Source of the DNA: Tamarix chinensis
Lineage: Eukaryota > Streptophyta > Magnoliopsida > Caryophyllales > Tamaricaceae
Direction of reading: 5' to 3'
Length of the DNA stretch: 64,000 nt
Assembly (NCBI GenBank): GCA_030549775.1
Contig: CM060174.1
Span: forward strand, 44,744,707-44,808,706
A program made the translations under genes and the position numbers. Of the stretch, positions 11,776 to 21,264 are shown one piece after another. The stretch's first letter is position 1. Each line of letters starts with the position of its first letter. The notes below the pieces were generated by a model. The model worked only from the letters and a program-made list of their open reading frames with translations, was not told where the DNA came from and did no database searches.

Positions 11776-11903
11776 GACCGATCCACCGGTCAGGAATAGT
11801 GGTTAGGACGCGTAGTCCTATGTGCGACCGATCCACCGGTTATAATAGTGGTTAGGACATGAGGTCCTATATGTGACCGGCCCACCGGTAAAAATAGTGG
11901 GGT
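11776..11903 (+). repeat. Hairpin array, cluster 1 (left LTR B)
   Basis: Three units beginning GACCGATCCACCGGT or GACCGGCCCACCGGT at 11776, 11826 and 11875, each followed by AATAGTGG. Linkers after units 1 and 2 pair as AGGAC/GTCCT (loop GCGTA) and AGGAC/GTCCT with an extra pair. The third unit ends AATAGTGGGGTG without a stem. Confidence 0.85.
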
Positions 11904-11908
11904 GACTT

Positions 11909-11920
11909 GAGCTCAATAAA
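11909..11920 (+). promoter_or_regulatory. Conserved GAGCTCAATAAA, candidate polyadenylation signal (left LTR B)
   Basis: Identical 12-mer at 17869-17880, 36039-36050, 42602-42613 and, reversed, 7779-7790, always directly after cluster 1. AATAAA is the classic poly(A) core; use is inferred. Confidence 0.5.
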
Positions 11921-11993
11921 CACAAACCAGTATCGTTAAAGCTCTTAAAAGATACTAATTACTTACAGTGGAACACCATGCGAGCAGGAACCA

Positions 11994-12120
11994 GACCGAT
12001 CCACCGGTCAGGAATAGTGGTTAGGGTTGTACCCTATGTGTGACCGGTCCACCGGTAATAATAGTGGTTAGAGCATGATGCTCTATGTGTGACCGGCCCA
12101 CCGGCTATAATAGTGGGGTG
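11994..12120 (+). repeat. Hairpin array, cluster 2 (left LTR B)
   Basis: Units at 11994, 12042 and 12091. Linker stems are AGGGT/ACCCT and AGAGCA/TGCTCT, different from cluster 1 but still paired. The last unit again ends AATAGTGGGGTG. It follows the phrase ACAGTGGAACACCATG. Confidence 0.85.
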
Positions 12121-12333
12121 TTCCTGTACTCGCATGGATTGATAAAATGGCTTGGTGTGTATCGACTTTGGATAAAAAGATTAATTAAGTAATTAATCCG
12201 GACTATAATTGGGTCTTGTACTTTTACCTGAATTATTCATATGCCCTTATGTTGTTATGTTGGATTACGCCCTTGTATTATTCTGCATAAATTATGTGCT
12301 TATGTGTTGGCCTTAGTGCTCGGTTACCTTACT

Positions 12334-12369
12334 CAGTACGTAGCGTACTGATCACCCGTTTCATGGGTG
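12334..12369 (+). other. Two adjacent inverted repeats before the acceptor-like site (left LTR B)
   Basis: CAGTACG-TAG-CGTACTG (12334-12350, perfect 7-bp stem) and CACCC...GGGTG (12353-12369, 5-bp stem). Both are present in D (36503-36538) and, on the minus strand, in K (63584-63619). Confidence 0.65.
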
Positions 12370-12705
12370 CTGCTCATTCCAACGAGTAGAAGGCCCATCT
12401 GATTTCCTGCAGGTAGGAGATGTCTTTTATGATGATATGATGTTCATGGGACATCAGGGGGGATCGAGAGATGATAGGGCAGGATCAGTTTCCGTAGCGA
12501 CGTGGCTGGATCTCCCTAAGATTTTTACTACCATTTCTCTTATTTATGAATAATACTTTGGAACAATTTTATTATTATTGTTTTCCCCTTCCTAAATGAA
12601 CTAATTCTCGTATTTTGGATGGTGTAAGGACTTGTGGTATTTGATTTCTATTATTATGATTTTGGATTATGTATTAATGTTTTCAGTTGTTTCTCTTAGC
12701 CTTAG

Positions 12706-12750
12706 CACTTAATGCTAGAACGGTAGAAGTGAACGGTCTAGTATTAAGTG
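12706..12750 (+). other. Terminal LTR hairpin (left LTR B)
   Basis: CACTTAATGCTAGAACGGT pairs with a complementary arm ending AGTATTAAGTG across a loop of about 8 nt, about 100 bp before the LTR end. The sequence TGGCGGTAACAT follows. This copy lacks one C that is present in the right LTR. Confidence 0.75.
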
Positions 12751-12850
12751 TGGCGGTAACATCTCCAAAAGTTTACAGTTTTAAGTTATATAGTGTTTTT
12801 TTTTTTTTTTTTTTTTTTAAAAAAATTGTAAATTTTGGGGTGTTACAAGT

Positions 12851-12862
12851 TGGTATCAGAGC
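12851..12862 (+). other. Primer-binding site of element B
   Basis: TGGTATCAGAGC, three bases after the left LTR end; tRNA-Met type as in chromoviruses. Confidence 0.93.
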
Positions 12863-13207
12863 TGGTTCCGATTACCACGCTCTTGTTCGAAAATTTTTAA
12901 TTTAACCAAGTGTTCCTTGTTTTGAAAACATTTTACGCTCAGAGTTGGTTTCAAAAAAATTATTTTCTATTTCAAATGTTTAGCTGATACCACAAAGTGG
13001 TATCACAGCGGTCGATCTTGTGGACCACGCTCATTTTTAAAAATAAAGTTAATTTTGGATGGAAAACCATTCTATTTTCAAAAATTTTGGATCCCGGCCA
13101 CGGTGAGGAGTACAAGGGTAGATTAGGATTTCCCTAAGAAGTAGAAAGCCTCGTTAATATTCTTGAATCAATGGGTTGTCTCTAAGTGTTTATTTTTACT
13201 GCAGCGA
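12863..13207 (+). other. Leader between primer-binding site and gag, element B
   Basis: A second TGGTATCACAGCGGTC phrase at about 13000 repeats the primer-binding-site region (GTATCAGAGC...CCACGCTC) imperfectly, suggesting a local duplication. No gene. Confidence 0.6.
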
Positions 13208-14428
13208 AATGGTGAAAAAACGGGAGGATTAACCGTTTAGAGGATGCCGTCACTGCTTTTCTTGAGTTCACCCAGCAAAACCATAATGCTGGAGAGGATT
13301 GGCTTCGGAGGGTTACGGGACATCATCCTCCGACATACTCCGGGGAGGAGAACCCGGTGATCCTAGAGGGGTGGATCCGCGATCTGGATCGCACCTTTGA
13401 GGCCGTGAATTGTCCAGCTGACCGACGACCAGCATTGCAGCCTTCTTCCTCCGGGGCGTAGCAGACGCCTGGTGGGAAGAGTTTCGTGCCAAAGAAGGTC
13501 CTCCGGCTACTTGGGAGGCATTTAAGACCTCCTTACGCACCAGGTTCTATCCCGAGAGTCTTAGGAGGGATAAGCTTCGGGAGTTTATGCAGCTGACACA
13601 GGGACCAATGACGGTTCGCCAGTATTACGCTCGGTTTACGGAGTTGCTCCGATTCGCTCCGGGATCGCCGCCAACGAGTCCACGGTAGTCTTCCAGTTCG
13701 AACAAGGATTAAATTTCAGCATCCGCCGCATGATGGGTGCCGTGCCGTTTACAGACCTAGCGTCCTTGTATGAACGTGCCTGCATAGCAGACACGCTGGT
13801 CCACGAACAAGCCGCCATCCTTGGAAAAAGGAAGTCGGAAGCTCAGGGTTCCGAGAGCAGGACTCAGTCCAAGGTCGAAGAGTCCAGGAGGCCACCACCG
13901 AGAGACCACCATAGAGACCAAGGAGCCCCACGAGGCCCAGTATGCAGGAGGTGTAGTCGAGTCCATCCAGGAAGGAACTGTGTCGGCAAGTTAATTAACT
14001 GCTTAAACTGTGGGAAGCTGGGACACAAGGCAGCAGAGTGTTGGAAGCCACCTCGTTTCCAGTATAATCAAGATCAACCCTCTCAGCAGGGAGGAGCATT
14101 AATACCTCAGCAACAAGCCTATCAGCAGCACCATCAGAACGCATCTCAACAGTACTATCAGAGAGCACCTGCTCCCTCTGATGCCCCAACCCGAGAGGCA
14201 GGGGGAAAACCACAAGGATCGAGGCCACACCCTCATAATGGAGGTCAGTCAGGAGGGCGCCTGAACGTCATCAGTCAGGCTGAGGCGGAGCGACAGCTAG
14301 ATGTCATCACGGTACGTCCACAAATTTTATTTTTATTTCTCTCATTGCCAGCATATGGGCTATTTGATTCGGGTGCTACATTACCTTCGATATCTTCAGT
14401 ATGGGCTGCTACTTCCGTCGAGAGATAA
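13208..14428 (+). pseudogene. gag: Tekay/Del-like gag with start of protease, frameshifted
   Basis: The reading starts with INRLEDAVTAFLEF, then HHPPTYSGEENPVI and IRDLDRTFEAVNCP. After a frame change near 13430 it continues FFLRGVADAWWEEF, ATWEAFKTSLRTRFYP, REFMQLTQGPMTVRQYY, the chromovirus capsid core. After another change near 13665 the 232-residue open frame at 13730 holds two cysteine knuckles (CRRCSRVHPGRNC; CLNCGKLGHKAAEC), a Q-rich linker and the protease motif LFDSGAT near 14358. Gag would form the particle and bind RNA. The frame changes could be real or single-base sequence errors. Soon after DSGAT the protease ends at a TAA and pol is missing. Confidence 0.9.
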
Positions 14429-14474
14429 GCTGGTGTTTAGTTGGAGGTTTTCCGAAGTGGCCTTAGATATATGA

Positions 14475-14580
14475 GCGGTAAAATTCCTAGTAGATCTGTT
14501 TGAAATGGAACTGAAGAAGTTACTTGGGAGGCCGAAAAAGATATGCGAGAAGCATATCCAGAACTTTTCGCCGCACGTTA
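14475..14580 (+). pseudogene. pol: Remnant of the pol C-terminus (chromodomain tail) in element B
   Basis: In one frame the DNA reads SGKIPSRSV, stop, NGTEEVTWEAEKDMREAYPELF. VTWEAE-DMR-YPELF is the conserved end of Tekay-type chromovirus pol proteins. It lies about 100 bp after the DSGAT protease motif, so more than 3 kb of PR-RT-RH-INT has been removed by an internal deletion. Confidence 0.75.
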
Positions 14581-14718
14581 GTTAGATTTTTTTTTATCCA
14601 GTTTGACCCTAAGGGGGTAGTTGATTAAAGTATAGTTAATAATACGTTATTCTAGGATTTAAAATACCTTAGCCCTAACCCTAGAGAGCTAGAGGAGACT
14701 TCGGGGGCGAAGTCTGTT

Positions 14719-14735
14719 TTTAAGGGGGGTAGTAA
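14719..14735 (+). other. Polypurine tract of element B
   Basis: TTTAAGGGGGGTAGTAA directly before the right LTR; AAGGGGGG is a typical plus-strand primer. Confidence 0.85.
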
Positions 14736-15769
14736 TGAAATGCCCAAAAAATTCTAATTTTAAATATTATATTTAAATGATGTTTATCATAAAGAATAAT
14801 TAAATAAATTATTTAATTAAAATAAAAGGAAATTAATTAGGATAAATCAAGAATAAATTTATAAGTATTTTTATTAGGAGAGATTTTGGGTATTTTAGCT
14901 AATTAATGATTTTAATTTGGGAATTAATTAAATAAATTATTTTATTTAAAATAAGAATGAGAAAATAGTTTTAATTTAATAATAATTTTATAAATAATTT
15001 AATTGGAGGAATTTAGGGTGTTTTGATAATTAAAATGGAATTTATGGAAAATCTTTTAAAAATCCTAATTTAGCCTAAAAAGGGATTTAAATATTATTTT
15101 ATTCAAATATTTTATATTAAATACCAAAATATTCTAATTTATTTATTTTAAACCCAAATCCTTATTTCTTCCCTTTTTTTTTTTTCCCTTTTTCCTCTTT
15201 CTTTTTCTTTTCTCTTTTCTTTCTTTTCTTTCTTCCTCCTTCTTCCGCCGATTGGGCCTGGCGCGGCCCAATCCTCTTCTTTTTCTCCTTCTTCTCTCCC
15301 GCGGCCCAGCGTCGCTGGCCTTCTTCCTGCGTGCTCCCAGACGCGTCGTTTTGGACGCTTTAATGTCGAGACGCTGCGTGTCAATAAGTGAGGGCCTAAC
15401 CGGCGCGCGAACCGCCCGGTTCTCCCCTTTTCTTTTCTTTTCCCCGGCCGACCGGTCCGCCTCCTTTCCTTCTTCCTTCTTCCTCCTTCCTCCTCCGTCG
15501 ACGCTGCTGCACCTTTCGACCCCGTCAATGGCATCTCCGGCTACGGTGATTAATACCGGCTGTTTCTTGCCTCATTGTCTTCCTCTTAACTCCAGAAATA
15601 AATTTGCATAATTATTCGGCGTTAAATCTCGCCCGTTTCCTCTCCCCAGCCTCGCGAAATTTCGAAATATACCAAACGATACCCGATCGTTTTCCGCCGC
15701 CGGCTGCCCAAATTCTCGCACCCTCTAGCTTCCTGCCAACCCCAAAACCCTATTATACCATCTTCAATC

Positions 15770-15777
15770 TATAAATA
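15770..15777 (+). promoter_or_regulatory. TATA box of right LTR B
   Basis: TATAAATA at the same offset as in the left LTR. Confidence 0.7.
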
Positions 15778-17736
15778 GCCTCGTGGTAGGAGTTGTGGAA
15801 GATTTTTTTCCCCGAAAACCCTCGACGAAGGCTGCCACCACCGAGACTTTAGACGCCAATTTCTCCACCGTTAGCCAACCTCAGCGCCACCGAAACATTT
15901 CATTTTCTTCCCTGAAAGTCACTATAATTAACTAAACCATTTTCACCTCTCGATTCTTCTTGCACGGGCCTCCATAGCCGTGCCAAATTGACTGCCTGTC
16001 TCGCCTGAATTTTTATCCCGAAACCCTTAAGTCGCCGTCCGCCGCCGTTTCCGCCACTTTCACTGCCATCTGAACCACCCAAAAACTCTCTATAATCCTC
16101 CTCTACCGAACCATAACCTTATTATAATTTTTCCCTTGCTATTCCTCTCTTGTGCTTCATCTTTTCACTCTTAGACCCATTTTCCGGCCACCGCCGTGCA
16201 CCACCGCCGGTGCCGCCACTTCCTGCCAATCAAGGTGAAACCCTAGACCATCTTAACCCTTTTTCCCTATTTATTGTAAATTATTCTGTTTTATTTTAGT
16301 TATTTGTATTTAGTGGATTATAATAATTATTTCTTTTCTAACAATAATATTATTATTTAATATGATAGTTATACTAAATTTTATTTGCAGGGTAGGAAGT
16401 AGTAATAAAATAATTTTATTGTTAGTTTCGAATTTTAAGTTATTAATTGAATTATTATATGATTATTATCGTTATTATTATTATTATTAATAATATTATA
16501 ATTATTAGAATAATTATTATTATTATGTTATTATTTATTCTGGAAAATATGAGACCCTATTGTTATATTAATATTCGCACTTTGGTGTTTCAGAATTTTT
16601 AAGTCTACTTTTATTAACCATTAGTAATATTATCTTTATTATAACATTTAGTCATTATCATTATTATTATTATTGTTATTATTATTAGTATTATTTTATC
16701 TTTATAATATTATTTTGGTGAAGGGTAGAAACCCTTATATCACCTCTTTGTTTTGAATTACATTATTAATTTTAATATAATAATTTTTAATTAAAAATAA
16801 GGTTTTGGGATAAGTTAGAAATTATAATAGCATTCTTAAGAGAAAACCTAATCCTAGTATTTTTTTTTTTCATAGTAGGTGAGCCCAACCCAAGCCTTCA
16901 AGTGGTATAGGAGCGTGCTCCAAGACAGGTGACGTTCTAGGTAAGGGGTGCTAAGGCCATATTGTATTATGTGATTTTATGCTATGCATGCCATGTGATG
17001 TTAGTTATAGTGCATTTCGTGTGAATGTTGTATAATTGTTATTAATACAACATGATTATGGGATTGAAGTATATTAGTGTGGATAAATGGTAGCATGAGA
17101 ATCATGTGTACATTTATGTTGTTATTGTTGTATAATGTGGTTTCAAGACATGCATGATGTGATTGTAAAATAATGATGGAGTTGCATGCTGCTAGGGTTT
17201 GGCATAAAATAGTATGGTGTTAGTAGTTTGCATGAAATGGCCTGGTGTTAGGGTTTTACATGAAGGGGGTATGGTGTTATGGGTTTTCTTGATAGGGTAT
17301 GGGTATTGGTTTTGCATGATATGGTATGGGTATTGGTTTTGCATGATATGGTATGGTATTATGGTTTGCATGAAAGTATGTCTACGTGGAGTTGAGGTTT
17401 GTATGTGAATTAGGGCTTGCATGTGAATTAGGGTTAGTATGGGAATGCGATCTATGTTGAGTTGAGGATTACATGTGAGTTAGGGTTGGCATATGAATTG
17501 GGTTTTTAAGGGGTCATGGGTTACGTGGAGTTAGGGTTCGCATGGGAGCTAGGGTTTGCATGTAAGTGTAGTTTACGTGGAGTTAGTTTTGCATGGGAGC
17601 TAGGGTTACATGCAGGTGTGGTTCACATGGAATTAGTCATGCATGTCTGGGCAAATGTGTGTGCATGGAAAATATTTATGAATAAAATATTTAAGACACT
17701 AATCTTTTAAAGTGGAAGATTATTGAGCCGAGTCCA

Positions 17737-17863
17737 GACCGATCCACCGGTCAGGAATAGTGGTTAGGACGCGTAGTCCTATGTGCGACCGATCCACCGG
17801 TTATAATAGTGGTTAGGACATGAGGTCCTATATGTGACGGCCCACCGGTAAAAATAGTGGGGT
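17737..17863 (+). repeat. Hairpin array, cluster 1 (right LTR B)
   Basis: Copy of 11776-11903 with one base lost in the third unit. GAGCTCAATAAA follows at 17869-17880. Confidence 0.84.
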
Positions 17864-17953
17864 GACTTGAGCTCAATAAACACAAACCAGTATCGTTAAA
17901 GCTCTTAAAAGATACTAATTACTTACAGTGGAACACCATGCGAGCAGGAACCA

Positions 17954-18078
17954 GACCGATCCACGGTCAGGAATAGTGGTTAGGGTTGTACCCTATGTGT
18001 GACCGGTCCACCGGTAATAATAGTGGTTAGAGCATGATGCTCTATGTGTGAACGGCCCACCGGCTATAATAGTGGGGT
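17954..18078 (+). repeat. Hairpin array, cluster 2 (right LTR B)
   Basis: Copy of 11994-12120; unit 1 lacks a C in CCACCGG and unit 3 reads GAACGG. The linker stems are unchanged. Confidence 0.84.
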
Positions 18079-18292
18079 GTTCCTGTACTCGCATGGATTG
18101 ATAAAATGGCTTGGTGTGTATCGACTTTGGATAAAAAGATTAATTAAGTAATTAATCCGGACTATAATTGGGTCTTGTACTTTTACCTGAATTATTCATA
18201 TGCCCTTATGTTGTTATGTTGGATTACGCCCTTGTATTATTCTGCATAAATTATGTGCTTATGTGTTGGCCTTAGTGCTCGGTTACCTTACT

Positions 18293-18328
18293 CAGTACGT
18301 AGCGTACTGATCACCCGTTTCATGGGTG
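18293..18328 (+). other. Two adjacent inverted repeats (right LTR B)
   Basis: Same CAGTACG/CGTACTG and CACCC/GGGTG stems as at 12334-12369. Confidence 0.63.
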
Positions 18329-18665
18329 CTGCTCATTCCAACGAGTAGAAGGCCCATCTGATTTCCTGCAGGTAGGAGATGTCTTTTATGATGATATTGA
18401 TGTTCATGGGACATCAGGGGGGATCGAGAGATGATAGGGCAGGATCAGTTTCCGTAGCGACGTGGCTGGATCTCCCTAAGATTTTTACTACCATTTCTCT
18501 TATTTATGAATAATACTTTGGAACAATTTTATTATTATTGTTTTCCCCTTCCTAAATGAACTAATTCTCGTATTTTGGATGGTGTAAGGACTTGTGGTAT
18601 TTGATTTCTATTATTATGATTTTGGATTATGTATTAATGTTTTCAGTTGTTTCTCTTAGCCTTAG

Positions 18666-18711
18666 CACTTAATGCTAGAACGGTAGAAGTGAACCGGTCT
18701 AGTATTAAGTG
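18666..18711 (+). other. Terminal LTR hairpin (right LTR B)
   Basis: Full 46-bp form. Arms of 19 bp pair at about 17 positions; the loop is AGAAGTGA. Confidence 0.77.
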
Positions 18712-18803
18712 TGGCGGTAACATCTCCAAAAGTTTACAGTTTTAAGTTATATAGTGTTTTTTTTTTTTTTTTAAAAAAAAATTGTAAATTTTGGGGTGTT
18801 ACA

Positions 18804-18808
18804 CAACT
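18804..18808. repeat. Right target-site duplication of element B (CAACT)
   Basis: Exact match to 8767-8771. Confidence 0.93.
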
Positions 18809-18809
18809 A

Positions 18810-19520
18810 TACAAACCCTAGATCCATCAGTATAAAACCCTAGATTTCTCTATACAAAACATTAGATTCAATCCATACAAAACTCTATATTAGATCCTCC
18901 CATGCAACACCATAGAATCTGCCATGCAAAACCCTAAGTCCATCCATACAAAACCCTAATTTAGATTCTCTCACTCAACACCATACAATCTGCCATGCAA
19001 AGCCTTATGTCCATCCATATAAAACCCTAAATTATTTCATGCAAAACCTAAGATTCCTTCATACAAAACCCTAAATTCAATCCACACAAAACCTTAGATT
19101 TCTCCATACAAAACCCTAAATTCAATCCATACAAACCATAGATTAGATTCTCTTATGTTACACCATAGATTAGATTCTCCCATGTTACACCATAGATTAA
19201 ATTTTCCCATACAAAATTATAGATTAGATTCTCCCATATAAAACCATAAATTAGATTCTCCCAAACCCTAGATTAGATTCTCCCATATAAAACCATAGAT
19301 TAGATTCTCCCATTTAAAATCATAAATTAGATTCTCCTATACAAAACCATAGATTAGATTCTCCCATATAAGACCATAGATTAGATTCTCCCATATAAAA
19401 CCATAAATTAGATTCTCCCATATAAAACCATAGATTAGACTCTTTCATATAAAACTATAAATTAGATGCTCCCATACAAAACCATATATTAGATTCTTTC
19501 TCCCATACGAAACCCTAGAT
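18810..19520 (-). repeat. 27-bp minisatellite and telo-box repeats in LTR C
   Basis: From about 19130 the unit is ATTAGATTCTCCCATATAAA plus ACCATAG, 27 bp, about 14 copies with variants. Before it, units of the CCATACAAAACCCTA type repeat AAACCCTA (telo-box). The same 27-bp unit lies in D at 34795-35160 in the opposite orientation, as expected for an LTR-internal repeat. Confidence 0.83.
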
Positions 19521-19529
19521 TTTCCCACT

Positions 19530-19960
19530 CTTTTATTTTATTTAAAATCCCCACTTTATTTCTCCACTCATGGATCATTAAAATACTTAGGTCAACTCCC
19601 ATCCCTTGGTCAACTTATTCCCCTTTTATCAACCTACTCCCGTTGGTCAACCTCTTTCCCTTTTGGTCAACTTACTCCCCTTGGTCATCTTCTCTCCCAT
19701 TTTATTTTTTCATCCTTTCCTTCACACAATACCACATTAAAAATCCTTACATGCATGCCTTAAAGGGTAACAACACATTATATCACATACCACAATATTT
19801 CATACACATAGTACACATGCCATATAATAATATAGAAACATACTTCAACTCCATGCCATACCACACATGAAATCAATATAATGATAAGCATAGGATACAT
19901 AAAATACAAAGCATATAATGCACATAAGCACACATACGACCTTAGTAACACCCTTACCTA
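19530..19960 (-). other. Non-repeated part of LTR C with donor-like site
   Basis: Contains a short GGTCAACTTACTCCC-type repeat (19585-19690) and AT-rich sequence. At 19957 the minus strand reads TTTTAG|GTAAGGG, matching the donor-like site of B and D. Confidence 0.5.
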
Positions 19961-19976
19961 AAACGACACCGATCTT

Positions 19977-19988
19977 AGAGCACGCTCC
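19977..19988 (-). other. Conserved inverted repeat GGAGCGTGCTCT (LTR C)
   Basis: Minus-strand equivalent of the palindrome in B and D, one base degenerate. Confidence 0.5.
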
Positions 19989-20212
19989 TACCCCTCCTTA
20001 GGGCTTTGATTGGTCTCACCTATATGAGGGAATGACTAAAATTAGATTCCCTCCTACCAAAAATACTATTTAATACAAACTTATTATAAGACTAGGTTTT
20101 TAATAAAATAATAACATATTAATAATAATGACATTAACTAATTACTAACTTTGCTAAAGATATAAGAAATAATAGTAATATTATAAAAGTTGATAATTTA
20201 AGGTTGAAGACT

Positions 20213-20386
20213 TTATCCTAATAATAATAATAATGATACTAAAATAATAATAGCAAAGATACTAAAAATAATAACAATGATAATATTAATAAGAATAATA
20301 ATAATAGTAACAATGATCATACTAAAAATACTAATACTAATACTAATAATAATAACAATGATAATAAAAACAATGGTAATAATACC

Positions 20387-20444
<58 letters not shown>

Positions 20445-20868
20445 GGGCATAACTCAAAAACAAAGTGAAATAAGGGTTTCGACCCCTTAACCAAAATAAT
20501 AATAATGATAATAACAATAACACGAAAAATAATAATAATAAAAATAGAAATAATAAAATTATAAAAAACATAATAATATTGAATAATAATAATAATCAGA
20601 ATAGTAATATTAATACTAAAAATACTAATAATAATATTAATATGATTCAAAATGGATGGTGAGATAAGAGCTTCAACCCTTCACCAAAATAATGCTAATA
20701 ATATCATTAGGACATTATTAATAAAAATAGTAATAAAAATAGTAATGAAATAATAATAATATTAATGATAATAACCATAATAATAATAGTAATAATAAAA
20801 TAACCTAAACCAAGAGTAACATAAAGTAGGGTTTTTGACTCTACTCCGAAATAGTAAGAATACTATTA

Positions 20869-20930
<62 letters not shown>

Positions 20931-21012
20931 CACATAACAATAATAATAATAATAGCAACACAAATAGTTAAATAGTTGTAATAATGATAATAATAATAAT
21001 AATTTTGAACTA

Positions 21013-21069
<57 letters not shown>

Positions 21070-21240
21070 GATTAATAGTAATAATAAAGATAATAGCAAC
21101 AATAAAAATAATAAAAAAATCAAAAGAAAAATATAATAGGGCTTTATCCCTCAATAGAAATAATAGTATAAGCATTAATAATAATAATAATAATAACAAT
21201 AATAATAGTAATAATAATAATAGTATATATATTCGAATAA
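20213..21240 (-). repeat. Long ATA/AAT microsatellite field in LTR C
   Basis: About 1 kb dominated by AAT repeats, with the longest pure runs at about 20386-20445, 20871-20930 and 21013-21069. GGGCTTTATCCCT-like phrases interrupt them at regular places, as in D. The poly-Ile and poly-Leu frames here are artefacts. Confidence 0.88.
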
Positions 21241-21264
21241 ATGAATTAAAATAAGCAGTAGTGG

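Larger units (their letters stand above)
10979..12412 (+). other. Candidate intron in the transcribed leader of left LTR B
   Basis: TTCTAG|GTAAGGGG gives a consensus-like plant 5' splice site at 10979 and TTTCCTGCAG|GTAGG a strong 3' site ending at 12412. The corresponding sites are kept in LTR D (34473 and 36581), and single members in C and K. If used, splicing would remove both hairpin arrays. This is an inference from sequence; no transcript evidence is available. Confidence 0.35.
8772..12847 (+). repeat. Left LTR of element B (4076 bp)
   Basis: Begins TGAAATGCCCC and ends GGGGTGTTACA. Internal order: AT-rich U3 (to about 9190), CT-rich GC block (9190-9580), TATA box at 9809, TTATT-type microsatellites (10440-10760), the palindrome GGAGCGTGCTCC, a GTAAGG donor-like site, a GGGTTTGCATG minisatellite (11240-11660), two hairpin arrays, two further inverted repeats, a CAG acceptor-like site and a terminal hairpin. 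The K/E/R-rich and S/F/P-rich open frames at 9187-9817 are by-products of the pyrimidine block. Confidence 0.95.
8772..18803 (+). mobile_element. Element B: recent non-autonomous Tekay/Del-like gypsy element with 4-kb LTRs
   Basis: Two near-identical LTRs (8772-12847, 14736-18803) flank a 1.9-kb interior, with an exact CAACT duplication on both sides. The interior has a tRNA-Met primer-binding site, a chromovirus-type gag with two cysteine knuckles, the first motif of the protease, then the tail of pol and a polypurine tract. RT, RNase H and integrase are deleted. Near-identity of the LTRs and the perfect TSD indicate recent movement, which must have used enzymes supplied in trans. The large-LTR, low-coding layout resembles LARD-type derivatives. 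Most LTR differences are single-base indels. Confidence 0.95.
14736..18803 (+). repeat. Right LTR of element B (4068 bp)
   Basis: Same start and end as the left LTR, with the same order of internal features. Differences seen by eye are about twenty single-base insertions or deletions, mostly in homopolymers or GC runs, and only a handful of substitutions. Confidence 0.95.

Noticed and set aside
11776..12120. CRISPR-like regular repeat with variable spacers
   Set aside because: Repeats are diverged, spacers are palindromic and the context is a plant LTR; no cas genes.
18810..19520. Interstitial telomere array
   Set aside because: AAACCCTA occurs inside longer diverged units, not as pure TTTAGGG tandem repeats.
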